From: Lachnospiraceae bacterium UBA7026
GTDB lineage: Bacteria > Bacillota > Clostridia > Lachnospirales > Lachnospiraceae
DNA length: 21,639 nt
Reading direction: 5' to 3'
Assembly (NCBI GenBank): GCA_002494165.1
Contig: DLBH01000052.1
Coordinates: 6,130-27,768 of the forward strand
Shown here piece after piece: positions 5,286-12,527 of the stretch. Positions within the stretch are counted from its first letter, which is position 1. Every line of letters starts with the position of its first letter. The notes beneath the pieces are model-generated. The model had not been told where the DNA came from and ran no database searches. It worked only from the letters and a program-made list of their open reading frames with translations. The translations under genes and the position numbers were made by a program.

Positions 5286-7013
5286 GTGAATATACAATCG
5301 ATCGATGCGAAAACCTTTCAGAAGATGTTTCTGGGGGGTGCGGCCCGAATCAATTCTCAGAAAGAATACATCAATGAGCTGAATGTTTTTCCGGTTCCTG
5401 ACGGGGATACGGGAAGTAATATGTCCATGACCATATCATCGGCAGCCAGGGATGTTTCTGCTATAGAAGAGCCGAATATAAAGGATTTATGTAAGGCGAT
5501 CAGGAATGGATCCCTGAGGGGTGCCCGGGGTAACTCCGGTGTTATCCTGTCCCAGCTTTTCCGGGGCTTTACCAAGTCTGTCTCCAAGACTGAGAGCCTG
5601 GGCAAGGCCGACATCGCTACTGGTTTCGGCAAGGCTGTTGAGACTGCCTACAAGGCTGTTATGAAGCCCAAGGAAGGTACGATCCTCACCGTGGCCAAGG
5701 GTATGGCTGATAAGGCAGAAGAACTGCTGGCTGACCAGGACATGGAGCTGGTTCCCTATCTTGAAGCCGTGGTAAGCTACGGTTACGAGGTTCTGCAGAA
5801 GACACCGGACCTGCTGCCGGTGCTCAAGGAAGCCGGAGTAGTGGATTCCGGCGGCCAGGGCCTTATGGAAGTAGTCCAGGGGTGTCTTGATGCCCTGACC
5901 GGTAAGGTGACAGATTTTGAACTTCCCGACTCAGTCCATGCCCAGCCGGCTGCTTCTGTGGCAGTCCAGCCTGAGACTATCTCAACTGCCGATATCAAGT
6001 ATGGCTATTGTACTGAGTTTATTATCATGCTGGACAAGCCTATGTCAGAAGAGGAGGAGAACGAGTTTAAAAAGTATCTTCTGTCCATCGGTGACTCCCT
6101 TGTATGTGTCGCTGATGAGGAGATCTGTAAGATTCATGTGCATACCAACCATCCCGGCCAGGCCTTTGAGAAAGGACTGACCTACGGTCCCCTTTCTAAT
6201 ATGAAGGTGGATAATATGCGCATTGAGCACAATGAGAAGCTGATTAAGGATGCGGTAAAGAAGGCCAAGGAGCAGAGGGCTGAAGAGGCGGCGGCTGAGG
6301 AAGCCAGGAGACTCCAGTCTGAGGCTGACGGCGTTAAGGAGCCTGTGATTGACAAGGAGTTCGGCTTTGTGGCTGTCTCTGTGGGAGAAGGCTTCTCTGA
6401 GATTTTCACCAGTCTTGGTGTAGACGGCATCATTGAAGGCGGACAGACCATGAATCCCAGTACTGAGGACATCCTCAATGTAATCGACCAGGTTCATGCC
6501 AGTCATGTCTTTGTCTTCCCCAATAATAAGAATATTATCTTGGCCGCTGAGCAGGCCAGAGACTTGACCGATGATAAAGAGGTCCACGTCATTCCTACAA
6601 CGACCATCCCCCAGGGTATCGCTGCCATGGTAGGCTTCATGCCTGAGGCAGGCCTGGAGGAGAACCTTTCCAGCATGGAGGAGAGCTTCGAATTCATCAA
6701 GAGCGGTGAGGTTACCTATGCGGTCAGGGATACGATGATCGATGGAAAAGAGATTCACAGCGGAGACTATATGGGTATCAATGACAAAGGAATCGCCGCA
6801 GTCGGTACTGAACTTGACGATACGGTATACCAGCTGGTTAAGTCCATGGCAGATGATGAGTCTGAGCTGATCACTATCTATTATGGACAGGATGTGAGTC
6901 TGGACCAGGCCCAGGCGGTTGCCGGGAAGATAGAGGCCCGTTTCAAAGACTGTGAGGTTGAGGTCAACTATGGCGGCCAGCCCATCTACTATTATCTCTT
7001 GTCGGTAGAGTAG
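5286..7013 (+). CDS. fakA: Fatty acid kinase ATP-binding subunit FakA (YloV, DAK2/DhaL-type)
   Basis: 575 residues from GTG 5286. The N-terminal DhaL-like domain has NVFPVPDGDTGSNM (33-46), whose Asp residues (D39, D41) bind Mg-ATP, and GSLRGARGNSGVILSQLFRG (near 77-97). A middle domain follows, with CTEFIIMLD and ICKIHVHTNHPGQAF. A charged, Ala/Glu-rich linker (about 325-350) leads to a C-terminal DegV-like domain ending in YGGQPIYYYLLSVE. FakA transfers phosphate from ATP to a fatty acid carried by FakB, giving acyl-phosphate for PlsY; no fakB is in this window. In Bacillus sdaAB/sdaAA lie between yloV and recG; here they are missing. A terminator follows 43 bp after the stop. Confidence 0.93.
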   Translation: MNIQSIDAKTFQKMFLGGAARINSQKEYINELNVFPVPDGDTGSNMSMTISSAARDVSAIEEPNIKDLCKAIRNGSLRGARGNSGVILSQLFRGFTKSVSKTESLGKADIATGFGKAVETAYKAVMKPKEGTILTVAKGMADKAEELLADQDMELVPYLEAVVSYGYEVLQKTPDLLPVLKEAGVVDSGGQGLMEVVQGCLDALTGKVTDFELPDSVHAQPAASVAVQPETISTADIKYGYCTEFIIMLDKPMSEEEENEFKKYLLSIGDSLVCVADEEICKIHVHTNHPGQAFEKGLTYGPLSNMKVDNMRIEHNEKLIKDAVKKAKEQRAEEAAAEEARRLQSEADGVKEPVIDKEFGFVAVSVGEGFSEIFTSLGVDGIIEGGQTMNPSTEDILNVIDQVHASHVFVFPNNKNIILAAEQARDLTDDKEVHVIPTTTIPQGIAAMVGFMPEAGLEENLSSMEESFEFIKSGEVTYAVRDTMIDGKEIHSGDYMGINDKGIAAVGTELDDTVYQLVKSMADDESELITIYYGQDVSLDQAQAVAGKIEARFKDCEVEVNYGGQPIYYYLLSVE

Positions 7014-7055
7014 AAGACAGGGTGTCTGCCGGACCGGATCAGACAGGATATGGCA

Positions 7056-7121
7056 GGGGCTGCCGAAGCAGAGATGAGGGAGACGATCCGTCCCGTCAGC
7101 TGGTTCGGCAGTCCCTTTTTT
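7056..7121 (+). terminator. Long-stem rho-independent terminator after fakA
   Basis: GGGGCTGCCGAA (7056-7067) pairs with TTCGGCAGTCCC (7104-7115) over 12 bp with one G-U pair, followed by TTTTTT (7116-7121). The 36-nt loop holds a further imperfect hairpin (GACG/CGTC near 7082-7092). A smaller stem TGTCTG/CAGACA (7023-7028 with 7040-7045) precedes it. Confidence 0.9.
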
Positions 7122-7142
7122 GCATCGTGGTATTTGAAAAGG

Positions 7143-7364
7143 GATACTTTTAATAGTGATATTAAAATGATACTTTAATATAGAGAAAGTTTAGATAGCG
7201 ATATAAAAAATGATCCTTTAAATTGAGAAACTTAAAATAGCGATTTAAAAAAAGAGAAACTTTAAAATTGAGATACTTCAAATAATGATAATTAAAAATA
7301 GAGATACTTTAATTAGATACATTTTAAATAGCATACCATTAAAATTGTGATACTAATTTTTAAG
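7143..7364. repeat. AT-rich array of about fifteen degenerate 15-bp direct repeats upstream of recG
   Basis: The interval reads as units starting with GATA/GAAA and centred on TTTAAA, consensus about GATACTTTAAAATAGA. Starts are at 7143, 7158, 7169, 7185, 7200, 7212, 7227, 7242, 7256, 7272, 7287, 7303, 7316, 7333 and 7349; unit lengths are 11-17 bp. A three-unit period of about 43-47 bp is visible (7169-7211, 7212-7255, 7256-7302, 7303-7348); the first two share the order GATxCTTTAA..GAAA.TT..ATAGC GAT. The array is almost free of C and G, unlike the surrounding coding sequence, and has no open frame of note. It fills the space between the fakA terminator and the recG SD, so it may carry the recG promoter; several units end in GATACT, a -10-like hexamer. 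Function unknown. Confidence 0.8.
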
Positions 7365-7385
7365 AAGAGAACATAAAGGTGACTT

Positions 7386-9416
7386 ATGAGACAAGCATCC
7401 ATACCAGTAAGAGAAATTAAGGGAATTGGGGAGAAGACAGAGAAGCTGCTGGCCAGGCTGGGCATCCGGACGGCAGACCAGCTGACCCACCACTATCCCA
7501 GGTGTTATATTACTTACCCGGACCCCATCCCCGTAAGTGAGGTCCGGACCGGCATCCGCTGCTCCATAGAGGCCAGCCTGGATTCCCCGGTCCATATGCG
7601 GACGACCAGGCGGGTCAAGATCTGCTCCTGCCTGGTAAAGGACGGGACCGGCAGCCTCTTTCTGCGTTGGTTTAACATGCCCTATCTCAGAAACAGCCTG
7701 CAGCAGGGAGAGACTTACATCTTTACCGGAATCCCGGTCTTTAAGGATGGGCGGATGATGATGGAGCAGCCGGAGGTCATGAAGAAGGATAAGTACACGG
7801 ACCAGGCCCAGACCCTGCAGCCGGTCTACCCCCTGACGGCCGGCCTGTCCAACAGGACCCTGAGAAAGGCTCAGAAAGAGGCCCTGGATATGGTGGATAC
7901 CGGGGACTACCTGCCCGAGTCCGTCAGGGCCTACTATGACCTGATGCCTGAGGGACCGGCCTTAAGGGAGATTCATTTTCCCGTCAGCCCGGACCGTCTT
8001 GACCAGGCCAGAAAAAGAATCATTTTTGATGAGTTTTTCCGTTTTTTTGCCTCCCTTTCCCTGGTAAGAGACAGGGAAGAAAAGGCCCTCAATCATTATA
8101 TGATCCCCTTTGATGACCGGATGGAGGCCTTTGTGGCCGGCCTGCCCTTCTCACTGACAGAAGCCCAGAGGGAGGCCATAGAAGATATCCGCAGGGATTT
8201 TTCCGGAACCACAGCCATGAACCGGCTGGTCCAGGGAGATGTGGGCTCCGGTAAAACTGTTGTGGCGGCAGCCGCCATCTACGGTGTGGTCCTGGCCGGC
8301 CACCAGGCAGCCCTCATGGCCCCCACTGAGGTCCTGGCCAGGCAGCACTATGAGACCTTCCGGACTTTTCTGGATCCCTATGGCATAAAGACCGACCTGT
8401 TGACCGGGTCCACCCGGGCGGCAGAAAAAAGAAGGATTTTGCAGGAATGTGCCTCAGGAGAGATCCAGATCCTCATCGGCACCCACGCCGTCATAGAAAA
8501 GGCCGTCTTCTTTAAGAGCCTGGCCCTGGTAGTCACCGACGAGCAGCACCGGTTCGGAGTCCGCCAGAGGGAGGCCTTCATGAAGAAGGGGCAAGACCCT
8601 CACGTCCTTGTCATGAGCGCCACACCCATACCCAGAACCCTGGGCATCATTCTTTACCGGGACCTGGATGTGACCATCATAGACCAGTTACCGGCCTCCA
8701 GGCTGCCTGTAAAAAACAGTGTGGTCGGCCAGTCCTACCGGCCTGCGGCCTGGCACTTTCTGGAGAAGCAGGCGGCTGCCGGCCACCAGGCCTTTGTCAT
8801 CTGTCCTATGATCGAGGAAAATGAAAAGCTGGAGCTGGAGAGTGTGAATTCCTATGCTGCCAGCCTGGCAGCGGCCCTGCCGCCCTCTGTCCATGTGGAG
8901 GCTCTGACCGGTCCCATGCCCGCTGCCAGAAAGCAGGAAGTCATGGACCGGTTCCTGGCCAACCAGACCCAGATTCTGGTGTCCACCACCGTTATTGAGG
9001 TGGGGATTGACGTTCCCAATGCCACAGTCATGCTCATAGAAAATGCAGACCGTTTCGGCCTGGCCCAGCTTCATCAGCTGAGGGGCCGGGTAGGCAGGGG
9101 CAGGGCCCAGTCCTACTGTATCTTCCTGTCCGCCTCGGACAAGGAGGAAGCCAGGGAAAGACTATCGATCATCGGCCATTCCAACAATGGTTTCGAGATT
9201 GCCGAAGAGGACTTGAAGCTGCGGGGCCCGGGAGATTTTTTCGGAACCAGGCAGAGCGGGACCATGAATTTTGCCCTGGGAGACATTTACGCCAATGCCG
9301 ATATCATGAAAATGGCTTCGGATGCGGTGGACCATCTGAGGGAGGAAGGCTATGATTTTGCCTCGGAGCCAGCCTTTTCCCTGGACCAGAGCCTGGGCTT
9401 TGCCAGAAGCATTTAG
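7386..9416 (+). CDS. recG: ATP-dependent DNA helicase RecG
   Basis: 676 residues, full length for RecG. Residues 1-150 are the wedge/OB region (IKGIGEKTEKLLARLGI, 11-27). Helicase motifs run in order: Q-motif/Ia area FSLTEAQREAI (255-265), Walker A GDVGSGKT (284-291), Ia MAPTEVLARQH (311-321), motif II DEQHRFG (385-391), III MSATPIPRTLG (410-420), V STTVIEVGIDVPNA (533-546), and VI QLHQLRGRVGRG (561-572). RecG remodels stalled replication forks, Holliday junctions and R-loops. The start ATG follows GGTGA by 3 bases. It is separated from fakA by a terminator and the AT-rich repeat array and from rsmD by a promoter and leader, so it is probably a single-gene unit. No terminator was seen after the stop. 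Confidence 0.97.
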   Translation: MRQASIPVREIKGIGEKTEKLLARLGIRTADQLTHHYPRCYITYPDPIPVSEVRTGIRCSIEASLDSPVHMRTTRRVKICSCLVKDGTGSLFLRWFNMPYLRNSLQQGETYIFTGIPVFKDGRMMMEQPEVMKKDKYTDQAQTLQPVYPLTAGLSNRTLRKAQKEALDMVDTGDYLPESVRAYYDLMPEGPALREIHFPVSPDRLDQARKRIIFDEFFRFFASLSLVRDREEKALNHYMIPFDDRMEAFVAGLPFSLTEAQREAIEDIRRDFSGTTAMNRLVQGDVGSGKTVVAAAAIYGVVLAGHQAALMAPTEVLARQHYETFRTFLDPYGIKTDLLTGSTRAAEKRRILQECASGEIQILIGTHAVIEKAVFFKSLALVVTDEQHRFGVRQREAFMKKGQDPHVLVMSATPIPRTLGIILYRDLDVTIIDQLPASRLPVKNSVVGQSYRPAAWHFLEKQAAAGHQAFVICPMIEENEKLELESVNSYAASLAAALPPSVHVEALTGPMPAARKQEVMDRFLANQTQILVSTTVIEVGIDVPNATVMLIENADRFGLAQLHQLRGRVGRGRAQSYCIFLSASDKEEARERLSIIGHSNNGFEIAEEDLKLRGPGDFFGTRQSGTMNFALGDIYANADIMKMASDAVDHLREEGYDFASEPAFSLDQSLGFARSI

Positions 9417-9452
9417 CCGTAAACATATTTAATACAAGTGGTCCTTTATTCC

Positions 9453-9480
9453 TTGACAAAAATTTTAGTTATTATAAAAT
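9453..9480 (+). promoter_or_regulatory. Sigma-A promoter for rsmD-coaD
   Basis: TTGACA (9453-9458), 16-bp spacer, TAAAAT (9475-9480), in a strongly AT-rich stretch. It predicts a start near 9487, about 150 nt before the rsmD ATG. Confidence 0.65.
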
Positions 9481-9511
9481 AAATATTAGAAATTATATTA
9501 TTTATTGAGCA

Positions 9512-9552
9512 GGGTTTTGGAGCTTGCGAAACCCAGGGCAAGCCGGGGGTTT
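9512..9552 (+). promoter_or_regulatory. Possible pseudoknot in the rsmD leader, with a competing pairing
   Basis: GGGTTT (9512-9517) can pair with AAACCC (9529-9534), while GCTTGC (9522-9527) pairs with GCAAGC (9538-9543). The two stems interleave, with loops of 4, 1 and 3 nt: H-type pseudoknot geometry. A second GGGTTT (9547-9552) could pair with the same AAACCC and undo the first stem, so two exclusive folds are possible. A CTGGCC/GGCCGG hairpin follows near 9558-9575. I match it to no known riboswitch. Confidence 0.4.
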
Positions 9553-9598
9553 GTCTGCTGGCCTGGCAGGGCCGGAGCTACTTTGGGATATGGTCCGG

Positions 9599-9622
9599 TC
9601 CGGAATCCTCAGGAATTCCGGA
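9599..9622 (+). promoter_or_regulatory. Stable hairpin just upstream of the rsmD ribosome binding site
   Basis: TCCGGAATCC (9599-9608) pairs with GGAATTCCGGA (9612-9622) with one bulged A and a TCA loop. It ends 1 base before GGAGG (9624-9628), so it could affect ribosome access. No T run follows, so it is not an intrinsic terminator. Confidence 0.6.
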
Positions 9623-9638
9623 TGGAGGCAGGAGACAG

Positions 9639-10193
9639 ATGAGAGTAATTGCAGGAACAGCCAGAAGATTACAGCTTAAGACTTTAGAGGGGCTCGATAC
9701 GCGTCCTACGACAGACCGGATCAAAGAGACCCTTTTTAATATGCTTTCTTTTGGTATGGAAGGGAGTCATTTCCTGGACTTGTTCGCCGGCAGTGGAGGC
9801 ATCGGTATCGAAGCCCTCAGCCGGGGAGCGGCAGAGGCGGTTTTCGTCGAGAGAAACGGTAAGGCCGCAGCCTGCATTAGGGATAATCTCAAGCATACCA
9901 GGCTGGAAGACCGGGCTACTCTGATGGTCCGGGACGCGGTCACAGCTCTCCGCCTTATGGAAGGCCGTCAGCCCTTTGATTACATTTTCATGGATCCTCC
10001 CTACGGCAGGCTGCTGGAGAAGGAGGTCCTGCTCTATCTGGGCCAGTCCGGTCTCTGTGGTCCCCGGACCCTGGTCATCGTGGAATCAGACCTGGACACA
10101 GACTTTGATTACCTGGACCAGACAGGGCTTGAGATCGTCCGGGAAAAGGTCTATAAGACCAACATGCACACCTTTCTCAGGCGGCCTGACTAA
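9639..10193 (+). CDS. rsmD: 16S rRNA (guanine(966)-N2)-methyltransferase RsmD
   Basis: 184 residues, standard length. The N-terminus MRVIAGTARRLQLKTLEGLDTRPTTDRIKE shows the family opening (R..G..RG..L, TRPT.DR.RE) with Ala-Arg in the third position. SAM-binding motif I is FLDLFAGSGGIGIEALSRGA (45-64) and the catalytic motif IV is FMDPPY (117-122). The enzyme methylates N2 of G966 (E. coli numbering) in the small subunit. coaD begins 35 bp downstream, the usual pairing in Firmicutes. The start is supported by the family N-terminus and GGAGG/GGAG at 9624-9634. A long structured leader precedes it. Confidence 0.96.
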   Translation: MRVIAGTARRLQLKTLEGLDTRPTTDRIKETLFNMLSFGMEGSHFLDLFAGSGGIGIEALSRGAAEAVFVERNGKAAACIRDNLKHTRLEDRATLMVRDAVTALRLMEGRQPFDYIFMDPPYGRLLEKEVLLYLGQSGLCGPRTLVIVESDLDTDFDYLDQTGLEIVREKVYKTNMHTFLRRPD

Positions 10194-10228
10194 AAAAATA
10201 ATACAGAAAGCAGAGGACACAGAACTTT

Positions 10229-10702
10229 ATGACTACCGCCATTTATCCAGGCAGTTTTGACCCCATCACCTACGGACATCTTGACGTGATCGAACGTGCC
10301 GCCAAGGTATTTGACCGATTGATTATCGGAGTTCTGAACAATTATAGCAAGAAGGGCCTCTTCTCAGTGGAGGAGAGACTGGAGATGATCAAGGAAGTAA
10401 CCTTCCAGTACCCTAATGTGGAGATCATGGCCTTCGATGGCCTCCTGATTGATTTCACGGACAAGGTCGGAGCCCAGGTGATCGTCCGGGGCATCCGGGC
10501 CGTATCGGATTTTGAGTATGAGCTCATGATGGCCCAGACCAACAAGCGGCTCAAGGATAATGTTGAGACCGTCTTTTTCGCTACCAGTGCCGAGTACTCC
10601 TACGTCAGCTCCAGCACTGTGAGAGAGCTGGCTTATTTTGGGGGAGAGATCGACCAGTTCGTGCCCCCCAGTGTCCGGCAGAGAATCTTGGAGAAATATT
10701 GA
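10229..10702 (+). CDS. coaD: Pantetheine-phosphate adenylyltransferase
   Basis: 157 residues. The nucleotidyltransferase signature AIYPGSFDPITYGHLDVIERA (4-24) carries the TxGH motif (T14-H17). RGIRAVSDFEYE (88-99) and the ISxTxxR-like YVSSSTVRE (125-133) complete the active site. It joins ATP and 4'-phosphopantetheine to give dephospho-CoA, the next-to-last step of CoA synthesis. It is cotranscribed with rsmD. SD AGAGGA lies 11 bases upstream of the ATG, slightly far. The following coiled-coil gene starts 37 bp after the stop. Confidence 0.97.
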   Translation: MTTAIYPGSFDPITYGHLDVIERAAKVFDRLIIGVLNNYSKKGLFSVEERLEMIKEVTFQYPNVEIMAFDGLLIDFTDKVGAQVIVRGIRAVSDFEYELMMAQTNKRLKDNVETVFFATSAEYSYVSSSTVRELAYFGGEIDQFVPPSVRQRILEKY

Positions 10703-10739
10703 AATAGTAAATATATATACATAAGGAGAGTAAAGAACC

Positions 10740-11372
10740 ATGGCAGATATGACGATGGAACAGTTGATCGATGAAATTGAAGTTTATATTGATAACTGCA
10801 AGACAGCAGGCGTCCTCAGCGGCGGAAGTATGATCAAGGTGAACAGGGAGGAGCTCCTGGCCATGCTCGAAGAGCTTCACACCCAGCTTCCCCGGGAGCT
10901 GGCAGAGGCCCGGCAGGTACTGAGAACCAAGGAAGCCATTATCGCCGATGCCAAGTCCAAGGCAGACAGGATTGTCAAAGAGGCTGCCAAGGAGGCCGGC
11001 ACCATGATCGAGAATCATGAGATCGTAAACATGGCTAACCTCAGGGCTGCCGATATTATGGGTGAGGCCCAGAAGGAAGCCGATGAACTGTCCTCTTCCT
11101 CCAGGGAGAATGCCAGGGCTGTCCAGACCGGAGCCCTTCAGTATGCCCAGAACATGCTGGAAGGACTGGAGTACATGTACAGCAGCATCATTTCCCAGGA
11201 GCAGGACTACTTTGAGGCTATCATCGACAAGCTGAGAGAGCAGCACAGCCAGATCCTCGCCGACAAGCAGGAGATCGACATGCAGCTGGGCGCAGGCGGC
11301 AGAATGACCCGCAGCAGAGAGCAGTTTGAAAAGAAGGAAGAGCCGGCTGAGGCAGGCGCTAAAGAGGAATAA
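10740..11372 (+). CDS. Coiled-coil protein of unknown function (sometimes labelled V-type ATPase subunit H-like)
   Basis: 210 residues. The N-terminal 40 residues (MTMEQLIDEIEVYIDNCKTAG...KVNREELLAMLEELHTQLP) look like a compact helical module, and residues 50-190 are nearly continuous heptad-like helix rich in Ala, Glu, Gln and Lys. The tail is acidic (KKEEPAEAGAKEE). Proteins of this kind in Lachnospiraceae are often labelled ATPase subunit by similarity in coiled-coil composition; there is no Walker motif, so it is not itself an ATPase. The N-terminal module followed by a coiled coil is also reminiscent of DivIVA-type scaffolds, a guess only. It lies 37 bp downstream of coaD with SD AAGGAG (10723-10728) and is probably in that operon. 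A hairpin follows the stop. Confidence 0.75.
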   Translation: MADMTMEQLIDEIEVYIDNCKTAGVLSGGSMIKVNREELLAMLEELHTQLPRELAEARQVLRTKEAIIADAKSKADRIVKEAAKEAGTMIENHEIVNMANLRAADIMGEAQKEADELSSSSRENARAVQTGALQYAQNMLEGLEYMYSSIISQEQDYFEAIIDKLREQHSQILADKQEIDMQLGAGGRMTRSREQFEKKEEPAEAGAKEE

Positions 11373-11399
11373 AGAAGACTGACTACATCTTGTGTGTAA

Positions 11400-11451
11400 G
11401 GGCAGATATGAAAGGGTGACCCTACCCCATACAGACCCTTTTCTCTTGCCC
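11400..11451 (+). terminator. Nested hairpin after the coiled-coil gene, weak terminator
   Basis: GGGCA/TGCCC (11400-11404 with 11447-11451) encloses AAAGGGT/ACCCTTT (11411-11417 with 11435-11441). A proper T run after the outer stem is lacking; the inner stem ends in TTTT. It lies just before the yceD promoter and may insulate the two units. Confidence 0.45.
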
Positions 11452-11483
11452 ACATAATGTTGCCTACTTGCCGAGATTAATTC

Positions 11484-11512
11484 TTGACAAAGATTTTGGC
11501 CATGTGTATAAT
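11484..11512 (+). promoter_or_regulatory. Consensus sigma-A promoter for yceD-rpmF
   Basis: Perfect TTGACA (11484-11489), 17-bp spacer, perfect TATAAT (11507-11512). The predicted start is near 11519, only about 25 nt before the yceD ATG. Among the strongest promoters in the window, as expected for a ribosomal-protein operon. Confidence 0.93.
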
Positions 11513-11543
11513 AGCAAGAGTATGAGTAAAATGAGGTTGATAA

Positions 11544-12080
11544 ATGATGACGATTAATATTTCAGAAATTCTATCAGCCCCGTCTGTATCCAGGACTTAC
11601 ACGGTCTGTCCCGGCTTTGAGAGGCTGAAGCTTAGAAGGCAGTCTTACCCGGTCAGCCACAAGGAGGATTTCCTCCTGCAGGTGGAGAAGAGGGAGGACG
11701 GCAGCCTGACCGTAGCCGGAGAGACGGAGATCAGGATTTTGATGCCCTGTGACCGTTGTCTTGATGAGGTGGAGATGACCTTTCCTGTCCATATAGACAG
11801 AAAGATTCCTCTGGCTTCTTCAGAAGATACAGATGAAGCTCCAGACAAAGATGAACTGAGTTTTCTGGACGGATGTATGTTAGATGTGGATAAACTTGTC
11901 TGTGACGAGGTTGTGGTCGCACTCCCATCAAAGGTTCTCTGCAGAGAAGACTGTAAAGGATTGTGCAGTACCTGCGGCGCGAATCTCAACCATGAGACCT
12001 GCAGCTGCGGTCACGAAACATCAGATTTACGGATGGCGGCAATCCAGGATATCTTCCGGGAATTTAATCAGGGAAAGTGA
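11544..12080 (+). CDS. yceD: YceD/DUF177 family protein (rRNA accumulation protein)
   Basis: 178 residues, typical. The family core is visible: MPCDRCLDEVEM (71-82), then LDVDKLVCDEVVVALPSKVLC (near 114-134) and EDCKGLCSTCGANLNHETCSCG (near 135-156), with clustered Cys pairs that probably bind zinc. YceD is linked to 23S rRNA accumulation and is nearly always encoded immediately upstream of rpmF, as here (47 bp gap). The start is ATG 11544 or the adjacent ATG 11547; the SD (AGGTTG near 11534) is weak, which may keep translation lower than that of rpmF. It is cotranscribed with rpmF from the consensus promoter and ends at the rpmF terminator. Confidence 0.93.
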   Translation: MMTINISEILSAPSVSRTYTVCPGFERLKLRRQSYPVSHKEDFLLQVEKREDGSLTVAGETEIRILMPCDRCLDEVEMTFPVHIDRKIPLASSEDTDEAPDKDELSFLDGCMLDVDKLVCDEVVVALPSKVLCREDCKGLCSTCGANLNHETCSCGHETSDLRMAAIQDIFREFNQGK

Positions 12081-12127
12081 TGGCGGGATCTTTGTCAAAA
12101 ATAGATTGAGCAAGAGGAGGTGTGACC

Positions 12128-12307
12128 ATGTCTATTTGTCCAAAGAATAAGTCTTCCAAGGGAAGAAGAGATCGTCGTAGAGCAAACTGGAAGATGAGTG
12201 CTCCTACGTTAGTAAAGTGCAGCAAGTGCGGTGCTTTAACGATGCCCCACAGAGTCTGCAAGGCTTGTGGCAGCTATAATAAAAAAGAGATCGTAGCTGT
12301 TGATTAA
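12128..12307 (+). CDS. rpmF: 50S ribosomal protein L32
   Basis: 59 residues from ATG 12128, beginning MSICPKNKSSKGRRDRRRAN, the usual L32 opening. It has the zinc-binding pairs CSKC (near 36-39) and CKAC (near 49-52), the Cys-containing form. L32 lies in the large subunit near the exit tunnel. SD AGAGGAGG (about 12113-12120) is 7 bases from this ATG. The GTG at 12122 in frame is too close to the SD to be used. Cotranscribed with yceD, with a terminator 20 bp after the stop. Confidence 0.97.
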   Translation: MSICPKNKSSKGRRDRRRANWKMSAPTLVKCSKCGALTMPHRVCKACGSYNKKEIVAVD

Positions 12308-12327
12308 TCGAATCATATGGCTTGGTT

Positions 12328-12363
12328 ACAGGGTTTTACAGAAATGAAGTAAAACCCTGTTTT
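12328..12363 (+). terminator. Rho-independent terminator of the yceD-rpmF operon
   Basis: ACAGGGTTTTAC (12328-12339) pairs perfectly over 12 bp with GTAAAACCCTGT (12349-12360), with a 9-nt loop, then TTT and a T-rich tail. Confidence 0.92.
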
Positions 12364-12387
12364 GCGTTTCAGGGATAATTGCCGCCA

Positions 12388-12455
12388 GTCTTGTTTTGAA
12401 TCTGTCTGGTGTCTGTCCCTGGTCTTGCTATGAATCTGTAAGGGTCTGCTGTGGT
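12388..12455 (+). repeat. Imperfect 34-bp tandem direct repeat in the rpmF-yfhO interval
   Basis: Two copies at 12388-12421 and 12422-12455 share GTCTTG, then TGAATCTGT (12397-12405 and 12431-12439), then a GTCTG block. The first 18 bases differ at two positions. No coding potential. It lies between the rpmF terminator and the candidate yfhO-leader promoter. Confidence 0.6.
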
Positions 12456-12491
12456 ACTTGCCGGCAGCTCTCTCCTTATCCCCAAAAATAT

Positions 12492-12521
12492 TTGCATAAG
12501 GCTGGTCTGGTATGTTAAAAT
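12492..12521 (+). promoter_or_regulatory. Promoter for the yfhO leader or a small RNA
   Basis: TTGCAT (12492-12497), 18-bp spacer, TAAAAT (12516-12521) with a TGn extension (12513-12515). It predicts a start near 12528, about 200 nt upstream of the YfhO ATG. Confidence 0.6.
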
Positions 12522-12527
12522 AAGGCA

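Noticed and set aside
6045..6758. 237-codon open frame on the minus strand
   Set aside because: Antisense to conserved fakA sequence; the open frame is a by-product of its codon usage.
7143..7364. CRISPR array or plasmid origin iterons
   Set aside because: Units are 11-17 bp, degenerate and contiguous, without unique spacers, so not CRISPR. No replication initiator gene or DnaA box is visible nearby, and the context is core chromosomal.
9622..9642. Six-codon open frame ending in ATGA at the rsmD start, as a leader peptide
   Set aside because: Its start codon is within the base of a stable hairpin with no SD before it; most likely chance overlap.
10605..11453. 282-codon open frame on the minus strand
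   Set aside because: Antisense to the end of coaD and to the coiled-coil gene, whose codon usage yields Leu-rich antisense frames. No SD.
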